NCBI GenBank assembly: GCA_028707085.1
Contig: JAQTUW010000007.1
Location: 1-64,000 of the forward strand
Source of the DNA: Methylococcales bacterium
GTDB lineage: Bacteria; Pseudomonadota; Gammaproteobacteria; Methylococcales; Methylomonadaceae
Direction of reading: 5' to 3'
DNA length: 64,000 nucleotides
In this document: positions 1 to 7,667 of the stretch, piece after piece
Position numbering within the stretch: the stretch's first letter is position 1
Layout: every line of letters starts with the position of its first letter
Notes under the pieces: generated by a model
What the model was told of the DNA's origin: nothing
What the model saw: only the letters and a program-made list of their open reading frames with translations
The model's database searches: none
Position numbers and translations under genes: made by a program

Positions 1-70
1 CGTACAGGGTTTCGGTAACCACTTGCGGTGTCAGGCCGGTGACGGCGAGTAAAATATTTTGGATGTTCAT
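1..70 (-). CDS. CRISPR-associated protein, Cas_NE0113 family (ring nuclease/Csm6-like), N-terminal fragment
   Basis: Only the first 23 codons are inside the window; the gene continues past base 1. The translated start includes ILLAVTGLTPQVVTETLY, which is the very characteristic N-terminus of the Cas_NE0113 (TIGR02584) family. These proteins carry a CARF-type fold and accompany type III CRISPR systems, where CARF proteins sense or degrade cyclic oligoadenylate. The ATG at 70 lies 17 bases after the stop of the cas6-like gene on the same strand, so the two are probably co-transcribed. An AAGG sits directly against the start codon, closer than a normal ribosome site, so the exact start could differ. 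The family call rests on this short stretch only. Confidence 0.72.
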   Translation of the reverse strand, partial: MNIQNILLAVTGLTPQVVTETLY

Positions 71-87
71 CCTTGTATTGTCAGTTC

Positions 88-1050
88 TTAATTAGCTTGC
101 TGATGGGTTGGCAAGCTTGCCGCGTGGATGGTGTATGCCCCCATGCCCATGCTGGTGGCTTTGCCGGTGTGCGTCCATTGACCTAACCAGAGATAAGGCC
201 AGAATGCTTCTAATCCCCGGGTATCCATATTCAGACTGCCTATTAAGCCGCCCATATTCATTTCAGTTTGTTGTCTGGAGGAATAGCGTGTCCAGTCGAA
301 CCATTTCAGCCGCTGGTCGCTAAATTGTATGGTTTTGGCTGTGGCGGTTAAGCCGGCAAAGTCGGTTTCCAGCGGGTGGTCGGTGTGAAAATAGCTGATC
401 ATGGAAATGCGTCTCAGCAGGGCGCTGAAAAACGCTGAAAAGTTAAAATTCTGTCCGGCGATATTCTGGTTGTCGTGTTTGATGCGCAAGGGCGTATGCA
501 ACAGAATTTCGATGTAAGGCGGCAGCGCAGGAATCTCCGGCGAAGTAGCCGTCGATGGGGTTTGGAGTTGGCCTTGCGTATAGATGGTTTTCGTGTCGCC
601 TGCCGGATGGATATCTTCTACGGTTTGCAAATCAAAAATTTTTCTTTGTGCGCCTATGCCTTCTTCGCCGGCTTTTTGCAGAGCATGAATCAGATAGGGC
701 AGGTAGCGTTCGCCGTGTCCGAACAGGTTGATTTTTAGGCTATAGTCCGGCGAAGCAACGCTGGACGGGGGTTCCAGTACGAAAGGATGCGGCACGGCAG
801 TGTATTTGCGCATTTTTTCGCTATTTGCGGGGAGTGGAGTTTCGAACACATAGCTGTAGGCGCAGGCGTTTTTTAACAAACACTGGTTGCATGGCGTGTT
901 GCGAACCACGCACACGGTTTTTTTAAGGGCATGACCCAATGCGCCGCGCCATGCCGAACCTGAAAACGCGGGCAAGCTGCCGGCGTCGGTTTTTGTGTAA
1001 TGAAACAGAAAGCTTTTTATTGGAATAATAGGCTGTGAAGTCGATGCCAT
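88..1050 (-). CDS. cas6: Cas6-type CRISPR precursor-RNA processing endoribonuclease (RAMP protein)
   Basis: 320-residue protein resembling the CRISPR_Cas6 (PF10040) RAMP family, which cuts the pre-crRNA within each repeat. Support: an N-terminal block with GSAWRGALGHAL (31-42) followed by four cysteines (47, 54, 57, 63) of a probable small zinc-binding insert, and the C-terminal glycine-rich loop GKATSMGMGAY (about 297-307), the typical G-x-G RNA-binding loop of Cas6. An excellent AGGAGG ribosome site (1058-1063) lies 7 bases upstream of the ATG. The Cas_NE0113 gene follows after 17 bases, which supports a CRISPR role. No CRISPR array or effector gene lies in the window; they would be to the left. 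A catalytic histidine cannot be assigned by eye. Confidence 0.85.
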   Translation of the reverse strand: MASTSQPIIPIKSFLFHYTKTDAGSLPAFSGSAWRGALGHALKKTVCVVRNTPCNQCLLKNACAYSYVFETPLPANSEKMRKYTAVPHPFVLEPPSSVASPDYSLKINLFGHGERYLPYLIHALQKAGEEGIGAQRKIFDLQTVEDIHPAGDTKTIYTQGQLQTPSTATSPEIPALPPYIEILLHTPLRIKHDNQNIAGQNFNFSAFFSALLRRISMISYFHTDHPLETDFAGLTATAKTIQFSDQRLKWFDWTRYSSRQQTEMNMGGLIGSLNMDTRGLEAFWPYLWLGQWTHTGKATSMGMGAYTIHAASLPTHQQAN

Positions 1051-1381
1051 GGTGGTGCCTCCTGGTCTTTATTGTTTCAAATTTATCAGTGTTACAGTAT
1101 TGTTGGCAAGCTTTTGGCCGTTTAAGATAATTGTTTGCACGATTGAGGCAGATTAAGAAAATGCCCTGTAAACGGTTTGAGATGAATGGGCGTCCGTATT
1201 TTCCGAGTGTTTCGGATGCCGGGCTTCGTCGCGGCGCATACGATTGTGCAAAATAGCCTTATCAATTACAATTTGACGGATAACGAATTTATATTGGATA
1301 TGATTCAAAATATTTTGTAGATATTTCGGGCGGTTGGGTCATGCCGCGCAAGGCGTTGTGTCTGCTTTAATGAATGGGGAG

Positions 1382-1404
1382 CCTCGAAAAGCTGCATTTC
1401 GAGG
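1382..1404. repeat. Short hairpin, 8-bp perfect stem
   Basis: CCTCGAAA (1382-1389) and TTTCGAGG (1397-1404) form a perfect 8-bp stem around a 7-base loop. There is no T-run on either side, so it does not look like a simple terminator. Confidence 0.5.
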
Positions 1405-1445
1405 AGCTCGGTGCGAATTGGGGTTCTATTAAATCAATGGCTTAT

Positions 1446-1472
1446 CGTTTGTGTTGAGCCGGTCGAAGCGCA
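1446..1472. repeat. Possible copy of a dispersed intergenic repeat
   Basis: The stretch around GTGTTGAGCCGGTCGAAGC resembles a repeat I know from many proteobacterial intergenic regions (type GTGCTGAGCTTGTCGAAG). There is only one copy in this window, so the assignment rests on recall. Confidence 0.3.
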
Positions 1473-1529
1473 AGCGCCTGGTTTTTCGAGATTACCAAAT
1501 ACTATAACAAGCAGGAATTTAATTATTTT

Positions 1530-3152
1530 ATGAACGAAATATTTCTGAAAAAAAACCTTTCAAGGCTTGCATTATATTCAATGGGGGTGGTCTGGTTTAT
1601 TCTGGCCTTGTATCTGGCCTGGCATCATGCCGTCTGGCGGGACGAGGTCAGGGCGCTGTCGTTCGCCTTGCAGGGCGATAATATTTTTGCGATGTTTTCC
1701 GGGGTGCAGGGCGAAGGCCATCCTGTGGGGTGGTATGTGCTGCTGCGGGCGGCGCATGTCATGATCGCTAATCCGGAAGTTTTGCAGATCGTGGCGTTTA
1801 TCGTTGGATTTGCGTCCATTGTGCTGTTGCTGCGTAGTTCGCCTTTGAGCCTGCTTTTTATTTTCTTATTTTTGTTCAGCCGCTTTGCGCTGTATGAATA
1901 TACGGTGATGGCCCGCAATTACGGCATCAGCATGCTGGTGCTTTTTTTGCTTGCCGCAAATTACCCGCGTCATCGGGATCATGGGGTGTTGCTGGGCGTG
2001 CTGCTTTTCCTGCTGGCCAACTGCAATGTGCATTCGGTGGTGTTTGTCGGCGCATTTTTGCTGTTCTGGTTTTTCGACCGTTTCTATAATGAAAAAATTG
2101 ACCGCCAGCAGTTCGTCCGGGTTTATTTGATCAATGCCGGCATCGCGCTGCTGGGCGTCTTTTTTTGTTTCATAGCCGTTTATCCGCCCGCCAACGATGC
2201 GGCGCAGATCAGCCGGCCGGAGGGCATGACGCTGGAAATGCTGGCAAATGCCCTGTTTTTACCGGCGGGTTCGTTCATGATTCTGGTGCCCAAGCTGCCG
2301 ATCATCGATTTTACCCAGGAGAGCGTCAAGGTCATCACCAAGTATTTGATGTCGCTGGTGATGTTTGGCAGTATGCTGGGCCTGATCAGGCGGCCGGCGG
2401 CGGTGCTGGCGGCTTTTGTGTCGCTGATCGGCCTGTCTTTGCTGTTCAATGTGGTGTATCCGGGCGCTTACCGGCATGCGGCGCTCTGGCTGGTTTTTAT
2501 GACCAGTCTGTACTGGATTGCCTGGCAGGATGGAGAAGTAAACCAGTCTTTTTCGGCGTATGCCAAGCCGTGGATTAAAAACGCCGGCAAGGTGGGTTAT
2601 GTTCTGTTTCTTGCGCTGCTGTTTTTTCAGGATCTGAAAATCAAGTCGCTGTTTTCGTTGCAGCCGGAGAGTCGCAGCAAGGATTTGGGGCTGCTGATTT
2701 CGCAAACGCCAGCGCTACGGGAGGCGACGGTGATTGCCGATCCGGATTTTCTGGTGGAGCCGGTGTCTTATTATGTCAAAAACAGAACCTATCTGATGCG
2801 CGAGAACCGTCTGGGCAATACCGCGGTCTTTACGGCTAACGCCCGGTTAAAAATGAGTCTGGACGATATTCTGGCCGATGCGGAAAAGCTTAGGGCGCAA
2901 TTCGGTCAGCCGGTGGTGATTTTATTGAAACACCGGCTGGAGGATTTTGCCAATAAACCGGAAGATATTAAAGAGGGTTATAACTGGCGGTTATCGATTA
3001 CGCCTGAACAGGTCAAAAACTTTCAGGCTGCCACCCGGCTGATCAAGCGCTTTGAACAGGCTTCGGTCAATAGTAGTGACGAGAGTTTCGATGTGTATGT
3101 CTACGATGGCGGGGTCAAGCCGGAAACGCAGAGCGCTCCTCAGATGGAATAA
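1530..3152 (+). CDS. Polytopic membrane protein, probable GT-C glycosyltransferase
   Basis: 540-residue integral membrane protein with roughly ten hydrophobic segments in its first 370 residues and a soluble C-terminal region of about 150 residues. Between the first membrane segments it has WRDE (36-39) followed by EGHPVGWY, matching the acidic motif in the first external loop of GT-C enzymes (PMT/ArnT type) that use polyprenyl-linked sugars. This suggests transfer of a sugar from a lipid carrier on the periplasmic side. The gene is followed by a GT2 polyprenyl-phosphate-type glycosyltransferase (3396-4142) that could make that lipid-linked donor. Acceptor and sugar cannot be inferred. The start is the first ATG; an AGGAA lies rather far upstream. 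Confidence 0.6.
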   Translation: MNEIFLKKNLSRLALYSMGVVWFILALYLAWHHAVWRDEVRALSFALQGDNIFAMFSGVQGEGHPVGWYVLLRAAHVMIANPEVLQIVAFIVGFASIVLLLRSSPLSLLFIFLFLFSRFALYEYTVMARNYGISMLVLFLLAANYPRHRDHGVLLGVLLFLLANCNVHSVVFVGAFLLFWFFDRFYNEKIDRQQFVRVYLINAGIALLGVFFCFIAVYPPANDAAQISRPEGMTLEMLANALFLPAGSFMILVPKLPIIDFTQESVKVITKYLMSLVMFGSMLGLIRRPAAVLAAFVSLIGLSLLFNVVYPGAYRHAALWLVFMTSLYWIAWQDGEVNQSFSAYAKPWIKNAGKVGYVLFLALLFFQDLKIKSLFSLQPESRSKDLGLLISQTPALREATVIADPDFLVEPVSYYVKNRTYLMRENRLGNTAVFTANARLKMSLDDILADAEKLRAQFGQPVVILLKHRLEDFANKPEDIKEGYNWRLSITPEQVKNFQAATRLIKRFEQASVNSSDESFDVYVYDGGVKPETQSAPQME

Positions 3153-3205
3153 TTGCCGGGTTGCGCTGGACGCCTGGTTTGTACCAAATCCGTAACTTTA
3201 CAAAA

Positions 3206-3282
3206 GCCGGCTAACCGACTAGGATGTCCGGCAATAACCCTGCGATAGGGAAGGTGGCCTGGAAATATCGGGCTTACCTTAC
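3206..3282 (+). other. Structured intergenic element with consecutive hairpins
   Basis: The 243-base gap between the GT-C and GT2 genes holds several possible stems in a row: GCCGG/CCGGC (3206-3210 with 3228-3232), CCCT/AGGG (3238-3241 with 3247-3250) and AAGGT/ACCTT (from 3251 to about 3280). I considered a riboswitch but recognise no known consensus. It may be a structured leader for the downstream gene or an attenuator. Confidence 0.35.
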
Positions 3283-3395
3283 CCCGGATGCCCGTGGGAG
3301 CGGCCGGCTGATATGGTCATTATTTTACCGATGGAACAATGTTTTTTCGGTTCTAAAAATACAAAATTCTAAATCGCCTAATTGAAAATAAAATA

Positions 3396-4142
3396 ATGCT
3401 GAACGGAAAACGTATCGCTGTGGTTCTTCCCGCTTACAATGCGGAATTGACGTTGTTATCGACCTATCTGGAAATTCCTCAGGATGTGGTGGATGATATT
3501 ATTCTGGTCGATGACGCCAGTACCGACCAAACGGCCGCCAAGTCCAGAGATTTGGGCATCCATACCATTATTCACGATAAAAACAAAGGCTACGGCGGCA
3601 ACCAGAAGAGTTGTTACCGTGCGGCGCTGGAGCGGGGCGCGGATGTGGTGGTCATGCTGCATCCCGACTATCAGTACACGCCCAAACTGATTACCGCCAT
3701 GGCGTCGATGATCGCCGTGGGCGAGTTCGATGTGGTGCTGGGTTCGCGGATTCTTGGCGTCGGGGCGCTGAAAGGCGGTATGCCGCTGTATAAATATATT
3801 TTCAACCGCTTGCTTACCCTGACCCAGAATTTGATGGTCTGCCATAAGCTGTCCGAGTATCACACCGGCTATCGGGCCTGGAGCCGGGAATGTCTGCAGG
3901 CTTTGCCGATCGAAAATAATTCGGATGATTTCGTGTTCGACAATCAGATGCTGGCGCAGGCCATTTTTGCCGGCATGCGCATCGGCGAGATTTCCTGTCC
4001 GACCAAGTATTTCGAGGAGGCGTCTTCCATCAATTTCCGTAGAAGCGTTATCTATGGCTTGGGGGTGTTGCACACTTCGCTGCAATTTCGCCTGCAACGG
4101 ATGGGGTTGGCTAAATACAGTATCTTCGATGGTTTGAAGTGA
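3396..4142 (+). CDS. GT2 family glycosyltransferase (polyprenyl-phosphate sugar transferase type)
   Basis: 248-residue GT-A fold enzyme of family GT2. The nucleotide-binding start is [11 protein letters not shown] (7-17), followed by the VDDAST block (38-43), the NKGYGGNQ loop (63-70) and HPDYQY (89-94), the position of the metal-binding DxD. The spacing is that of dolichyl- or polyprenyl-phosphate mannose/glucose synthases. There are no C-terminal membrane segments, so it probably works at the inner face of the membrane. Its place after a GT-C-type gene suggests the pair makes and uses a lipid-linked sugar; that link is inference. The start ATG has only a weak upstream ribosome site. Confidence 0.75.
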   Translation: MLNGKRIAVVLPAYNAELTLLSTYLEIPQDVVDDIILVDDASTDQTAAKSRDLGIHTIIHDKNKGYGGNQKSCYRAALERGADVVVMLHPDYQYTPKLITAMASMIAVGEFDVVLGSRILGVGALKGGMPLYKYIFNRLLTLTQNLMVCHKLSEYHTGYRAWSRECLQALPIENNSDDFVFDNQMLAQAIFAGMRIGEISCPTKYFEEASSINFRRSVIYGLGVLHTSLQFRLQRMGLAKYSIFDGLK

Positions 4143-4196
4143 CGGCGGATTTTAATAGCTGATCCATCGAAATTTGTTTTTTAACAGGGAATCGCA

Positions 4197-4943
4197 ATGT
4201 CTGCTCGGCGCATTCGTTATTTGGCCTTGGGCGTTTTGGTCGTCCTTGCTTTGCTGGCTCTGGCTTTTCTGGTTTCCATCAAGCTGGGCGAGTATACCCT
4301 GACCGATTTGCTGCTGTTGCTGTCCAGGCTGCTGGAAAGCTACCGGTTGGCGGGCTACGGCATTTTCATGCTGACTTTTTTCATTGTCTCGATGCTCGCC
4401 GTGATTCCGCTTTCGCCGATAGCGATGCTGGGCGGGGCCTTGTACGGGGTGCCGATGGGGTTTTTGCTATCCTCGGTAGCGACGCTGCTTAGTTCGGTCG
4501 CGGCTTTTGTGCTGAGCCGCCACGCCTTGCGGGCGCCGATTCATCGCTGGCTTTCCCATCATCTGGTGTTGGCGAGGATAGACGATGAAATTGCTCGGCG
4601 CGGCTGGCATTTCGTGCTGATTCTGCGTTTGTCGCCGTTGGTGCCGTTTGGTCTGGGCAGCTATGCGCTGGGGTTGACTACCGTCAGACTCAGGGCGTTT
4701 CTGTTTGGCACGCTGGGGGCTTTGCCTGCGCTGTTTGCGCTGGTTTATGCCGGGTCTTTGTCCGGCATGGCGATTTCCTTTATGCTGGGCGCCAAGGCGA
4801 TGCCCAGACCGATTGAATTGGCTTTGTTTGTCGCCGGCCTGATTTTTACCGTGGTGATGCTGATGTATTTTACTCACATTGCCCGCAAGGCAATCCGCAT
4901 GGATCATCTTAAAGCGCCGGCCGCTGAGACTGCCGACAAATAA
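4197..4943 (+). CDS. TVP38/TMEM64 (VTT, DedA-like) family membrane protein
   Basis: 248-residue inner-membrane protein with about five to six hydrophobic segments. The central part, with FLLSSVATLLSSVAAF and then LRLSPLVPFGLGSYALGLT, is typical of the VTT domain (SNARE-associated/DedA superfamily, PF09335), where a re-entrant loop and a conserved proline-glycine region form the transport or scramblase core. DedA relatives move lipids such as undecaprenyl phosphate, which would suit the glycosyltransferases just upstream, but the substrate here is unknown. An AGGGA lies 7 bases before the ATG. The YggU gene follows closely, suggesting one transcript. Confidence 0.75.
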   Translation: MSARRIRYLALGVLVVLALLALAFLVSIKLGEYTLTDLLLLLSRLLESYRLAGYGIFMLTFFIVSMLAVIPLSPIAMLGGALYGVPMGFLLSSVATLLSSVAAFVLSRHALRAPIHRWLSHHLVLARIDDEIARRGWHFVLILRLSPLVPFGLGSYALGLTTVRLRAFLFGTLGALPALFALVYAGSLSGMAISFMLGAKAMPRPIELALFVAGLIFTVVMLMYFTHIARKAIRMDHLKAPAAETADK

Positions 4944-5011
4944 AATTGCTCGGTTTGCATGAGGCGGAATTGAAAAAACCAAATTCTCGAAAGGAAGTCA
5001 AAAAGACCGCC

Positions 5012-5314
5012 ATGGATGAGTTCTGTAGCTGGGACGGCGACACCCTGGTGCTGAATGTGCTGGGTACGCCCGCCGCCAAGCAGGACGCCATCGGCAAGGT
5101 CAAAGGCAACCAGCTTAAAATCAGCGTGACGGCTGCGCCGGAAGGCGGCAGGGCAACGGATCATATGGTGCGTTTTCTGACCAGGCACTTCGGGGTCAAG
5201 GTCAACGATATAGAAGTGGTGTTTGGGCAGTGTAATGTCAATAAACAATTGCGGATCAAATCGCCGAAACAATTGCCTGCCGTGATAGCCAGCTACCTTT
5301 CCTCTTCCGAATAG
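5012..5314 (+). CDS. yggU: YggU/DUF167 family protein
   Basis: Small soluble protein of about 100 residues of the DUF167 (YggU) family, function unknown. The family pattern is clear: an N-terminal FCSWDGDTLVLNV strand pair, a basic loop, then PEGGRAT before the C-terminal helices. The usual loop with R-A-S-R-D reads AAKQDAIG here, a modest variant. The open frame extends upstream to a TTG at 4946, but homologues begin at the FCSW block, so the ATG at 5012 is preferred; an AAGGAAG lies about 14 bases ahead. It follows the TVP38-like gene by 68 bases on the same strand. Confidence 0.75.
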   Translation: MDEFCSWDGDTLVLNVLGTPAAKQDAIGKVKGNQLKISVTAAPEGGRATDHMVRFLTRHFGVKVNDIEVVFGQCNVNKQLRIKSPKQLPAVIASYLSSSE

Positions 5315-5441
5315 CCGACAGTCGGCGGGATTCGGCATTCATACTGCTCGAATAAGCAGGGCGACCGCCCCGATTTGGAGTATCATGATCTATCGGGCGA
5401 TTATGCCTGATATTGCAATGGCGGTTTATATCGGAGGAAGC

Positions 5442-5798
5442 ATGGCTTCACTTGAAATGCAGGGAGCTTATGATCTTACCAACGGTAAAATCGATGAGCT
5501 AATTACCAATGTTTGCGCCGGCAATTATGCGCTGGGCGTGATTAACCAGAAGACCAATAAGTTTGTCGTTAAATACGTCGGCCGTTCCGAAACCGATCTA
5601 AATACCAGGCTGAAGCAGCATGTAGGCCGGCACCCCAAGTTTAAATTCAGTCTGGCGACCTCTCCGCGTGAAGCCTTCGAAAAAGTATGCAGAAATTTTC
5701 ACGATTTTGGTGGTATCAAGAAGTTGAGAAACAATGTCCACCCCACGCCGCCAGCCGATACCAGCTGGAAATGCCCTTTTTGCGACAAGTTGGGTTAA
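5442..5798 (+). CDS. Small GIY-YIG-like nuclease-fold protein with a C-terminal Cys pair
   Basis: 118-residue protein. GNYALGV (28-33 region) and KYVGRS (44-49), followed by TDLNTRLKQH with Arg56, match the GIY-YIG fold signature (two tyrosine-bearing strands, then the catalytic arginine helix). A glutamate-bearing helix (REAFEK, 76-81) and an asparagine near NNVHP (97-101) are also in place. It ends with CPFC (111-114), a possible half zinc site. Isolated GIY-YIG proteins act in repair, restriction or mobile-element biology; no partner is visible here. The ATG at 5442 has GGAGG four bases upstream; an earlier ATG at 5385 is possible but has no comparable site. Confidence 0.6.
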   Translation: MASLEMQGAYDLTNGKIDELITNVCAGNYALGVINQKTNKFVVKYVGRSETDLNTRLKQHVGRHPKFKFSLATSPREAFEKVCRNFHDFGGIKKLRNNVHPTPPADTSWKCPFCDKLG

Positions 5799-5816
5799 GG
5801 TTGAAATAGGCTTATT

Positions 5817-5833
5817 GCGTCAGCGCCTGACGC
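5817..5833. terminator. Hairpin between convergent genes, possible bidirectional terminator
   Basis: GCGTCAG (5817-5823) and CTGACGC (5827-5833) form a perfect 7-bp stem with a 3-base loop. It lies between the stop of the GIY-YIG-like gene and the stop of the diflavin reductase gene, which converge. There is no clear T-run. Confidence 0.4.
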
Positions 5834-7579
5834 TCAATAAACATCCCGCACATAGCGTTTGTCCTTCTTGAGCTGGTTGACATAGTCAGCCGCTTCCAGC
5901 AGGGATTTTCCGCCGTGTTTGCGAATCACTTCATGCAGGGCCTGATCCACGTCTTTCGCCATCCGGTACGCGTCGCCGCAAACAAAAAAGTAAGCGCCCT
6001 GTTCCAACCAGTTATACAGTTCCGCGCCGTTTTCCAGCATCCGATCCTGTACATAGATTTTTTCGGCTTGATCCCGTGAAAAGGCCAGATCGAGGCGGGT
6101 CAGCAAGCCGTTAGCCTGCATGGCCTCGATTTCTTCGCGGTAGATGTAATCGGTGGCCGCATTGCGGTCGCCGAAAAACAGCCAGTTTTTACCGGAGGCC
6201 CTGCGGCATTCGCGCTCCTGCAAAAATGCTCTGAACGGAGCGATGCCGGTGCCGGGGCCGACCATGATCATCGGCAGGCTGTCGTCGCCGGGAACCCGGA
6301 AGCTGCTGTTATGGCTGAAAAACACCCCGACGTCGGTTTCCGGTTTGACCAGATCGGCCAGATAGGTGGAGCATACCCCTTTGTGATGGCGGCCATGTGC
6401 GTCGTATCGCACGCTGGCGACAGTCAGATGTACGCTGTCAGGATATTTTTTGCTGCTGGAGGAAATGGAATAGGCGCGGTGCTGTAGCGGTTTTAGCATG
6501 TGCAGGAATTCCGCTGCGGAAAATTCCGCATTCGGAAACTGTAGCAGCAGGTCGAGAATGTCGCGGCCCCATAGGTAGTCGGCCAGTTTGTCCTTGTCGG
6601 CCGCCAGCAGCATGGCGTTAAGCGACTGGTCGCCGGCGCGTTTGGCGATTTCCTCGACAAACTCCTTGCCGGGCAACTTGATTTCAAAATGGCTGCGTAA
6701 GGCTTCCGATAGTTTTAGCAGTTCGCCGTTGACGGGTTCTTCTTCGTCGCCGGTGCAATTCAGGGCTTTGAGAATGTCGGCCACCAATTCCGGGCAGTTG
6801 GCGGGCACCACGCACAGCGCGTCGCCCGCTTCGTAACTCAGCCCGGAGCCGGCGATGGAAATTTCGTAATGTCGGGTTTCCTTGGAAGAATCCAGGGCGG
6901 TCACGATACGGTTGATCGTCATTCTGGCCGGAAACGGATTTTTGCGGTTGTAGGCGGATTTGCCGGGCGGGGTTTCGGTTTCGGTTTCGAGCACGGCGAC
7001 GGTCGCCGCGCCGTCGGCCATCAGCGGGATGACTTCGCCCAGCCAGTTTTCCGCCGGGGTTTCAAAATCCACATCGCAATCGGTACGATCAAAAATCCGT
7101 TTTGCGCCCAGTTCTTCCAGGCGTCTGTCCCAGTCGATGCCGGCTTGGCAGAACAGGTCGTAACTGGTGTCGCCTAGCGCCAGAACCGAATAACTGACGC
7201 CGTCCAGGCGCGGAGCGCCGTCACTGCTTGCCGCTTGCCAGAGCATTTCCGCATTATCCGGCATGGCACCTTCGCCGTAAGTGCTGGTGATGACCAGCAA
7301 ATGCGTCATTTTTGGCAGATCGCCGATTTCCACTTCATCCATGCCTTTAACCACCGGCAGCAGGCCGTGACTTTTGGCTCTGCCGGCGGCGTCCAGGGCC
7401 AGCGATTCCGCATTACCGGTCTGGGTGCCGTAAAGTATATGCAGCGTGCGGGCGCCGGTCTGACGGATGCTGCCCGCACTGTGTATCATATGGCTGTGCA
7501 TGCCGGCAAAAAAACCGCCTAGCCATGCACGTTGAGTTTCGCTGTAAGGTGCATTTTCCGGGATAAAAAGTTTGTTCAT
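5834..7579 (-). CDS. cysJ: Diflavin reductase, CysJ-like (sulfite reductase flavoprotein alpha subunit family)
   Basis: 581-residue cytosolic flavoprotein that passes electrons from NADPH through FAD to FMN. Domain order: flavodoxin domain (about 45-185) with the FMN loop GTQTGN (51-56); FAD/connecting domain with RAYS (368-371) and GVCSTYL (401-407); NADP domain with GPGTGIAPFRAF (441-452); C-terminal tyrosine stacking on FAD. Length and order match CysJ. No cysI haemoprotein gene is adjacent. Instead the gene follows the glutamate synthase large subunit by 88 bases on the same strand. The partner could be CysI elsewhere, an assimilatory nitrate reductase, or the neighbouring GltB. The symbol reflects family, not proven function. 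Confidence 0.8.
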   Translation of the reverse strand: MNKLFIPENAPYSETQRAWLGGFFAGMHSHMIHSAGSIRQTGARTLHILYGTQTGNAESLALDAAGRAKSHGLLPVVKGMDEVEIGDLPKMTHLLVITSTYGEGAMPDNAEMLWQAASSDGAPRLDGVSYSVLALGDTSYDLFCQAGIDWDRRLEELGAKRIFDRTDCDVDFETPAENWLGEVIPLMADGAATVAVLETETETPPGKSAYNRKNPFPARMTINRIVTALDSSKETRHYEISIAGSGLSYEAGDALCVVPANCPELVADILKALNCTGDEEEPVNGELLKLSEALRSHFEIKLPGKEFVEEIAKRAGDQSLNAMLLAADKDKLADYLWGRDILDLLLQFPNAEFSAAEFLHMLKPLQHRAYSISSSSKKYPDSVHLTVASVRYDAHGRHHKGVCSTYLADLVKPETDVGVFFSHNSSFRVPGDDSLPMIMVGPGTGIAPFRAFLQERECRRASGKNWLFFGDRNAATDYIYREEIEAMQANGLLTRLDLAFSRDQAEKIYVQDRMLENGAELYNWLEQGAYFFVCGDAYRMAKDVDQALHEVIRKHGGKSLLEAADYVNQLKKDKRYVRDVY

Positions 7580-7667
7580 TTTAATACCATCTATGGGCAG
7601 TTATCAGACTGTCCAGTCACTATAGTTTTTAGCCAGTCGGGGCGGGAGCCGTTTATCCTGTTTTAAT

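Larger units (their letters stand above)
1051..1529. other. Intergenic region upstream of cas6 and the GT-C gene
   Basis: 479 bases between two divergently oriented genes. I find no credible coding frame and no CRISPR repeats. It holds a hairpin at 1382-1404 and a short stretch near 1446-1472 like a common intergenic repeat. Promoters for both flanking genes should lie here, but no box is clear enough to call. Confidence 0.6.

Noticed and set aside
1051..1529. CRISPR array near cas6
   Set aside because: No regularly spaced direct repeats are present in this gap or elsewhere in the window; the array, if any, must be outside.
2165..2578. Plus-strand frame of 137 codons within the GT-C gene
   Set aside because: It is an out-of-frame reading inside a longer membrane-protein gene.
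3180..3280. Cyclic di-GMP-type riboswitch
   Set aside because: Only a short AAAGCC-like stretch fits; the first conserved domain is missing, so the element is reported only as an unexplained structure.
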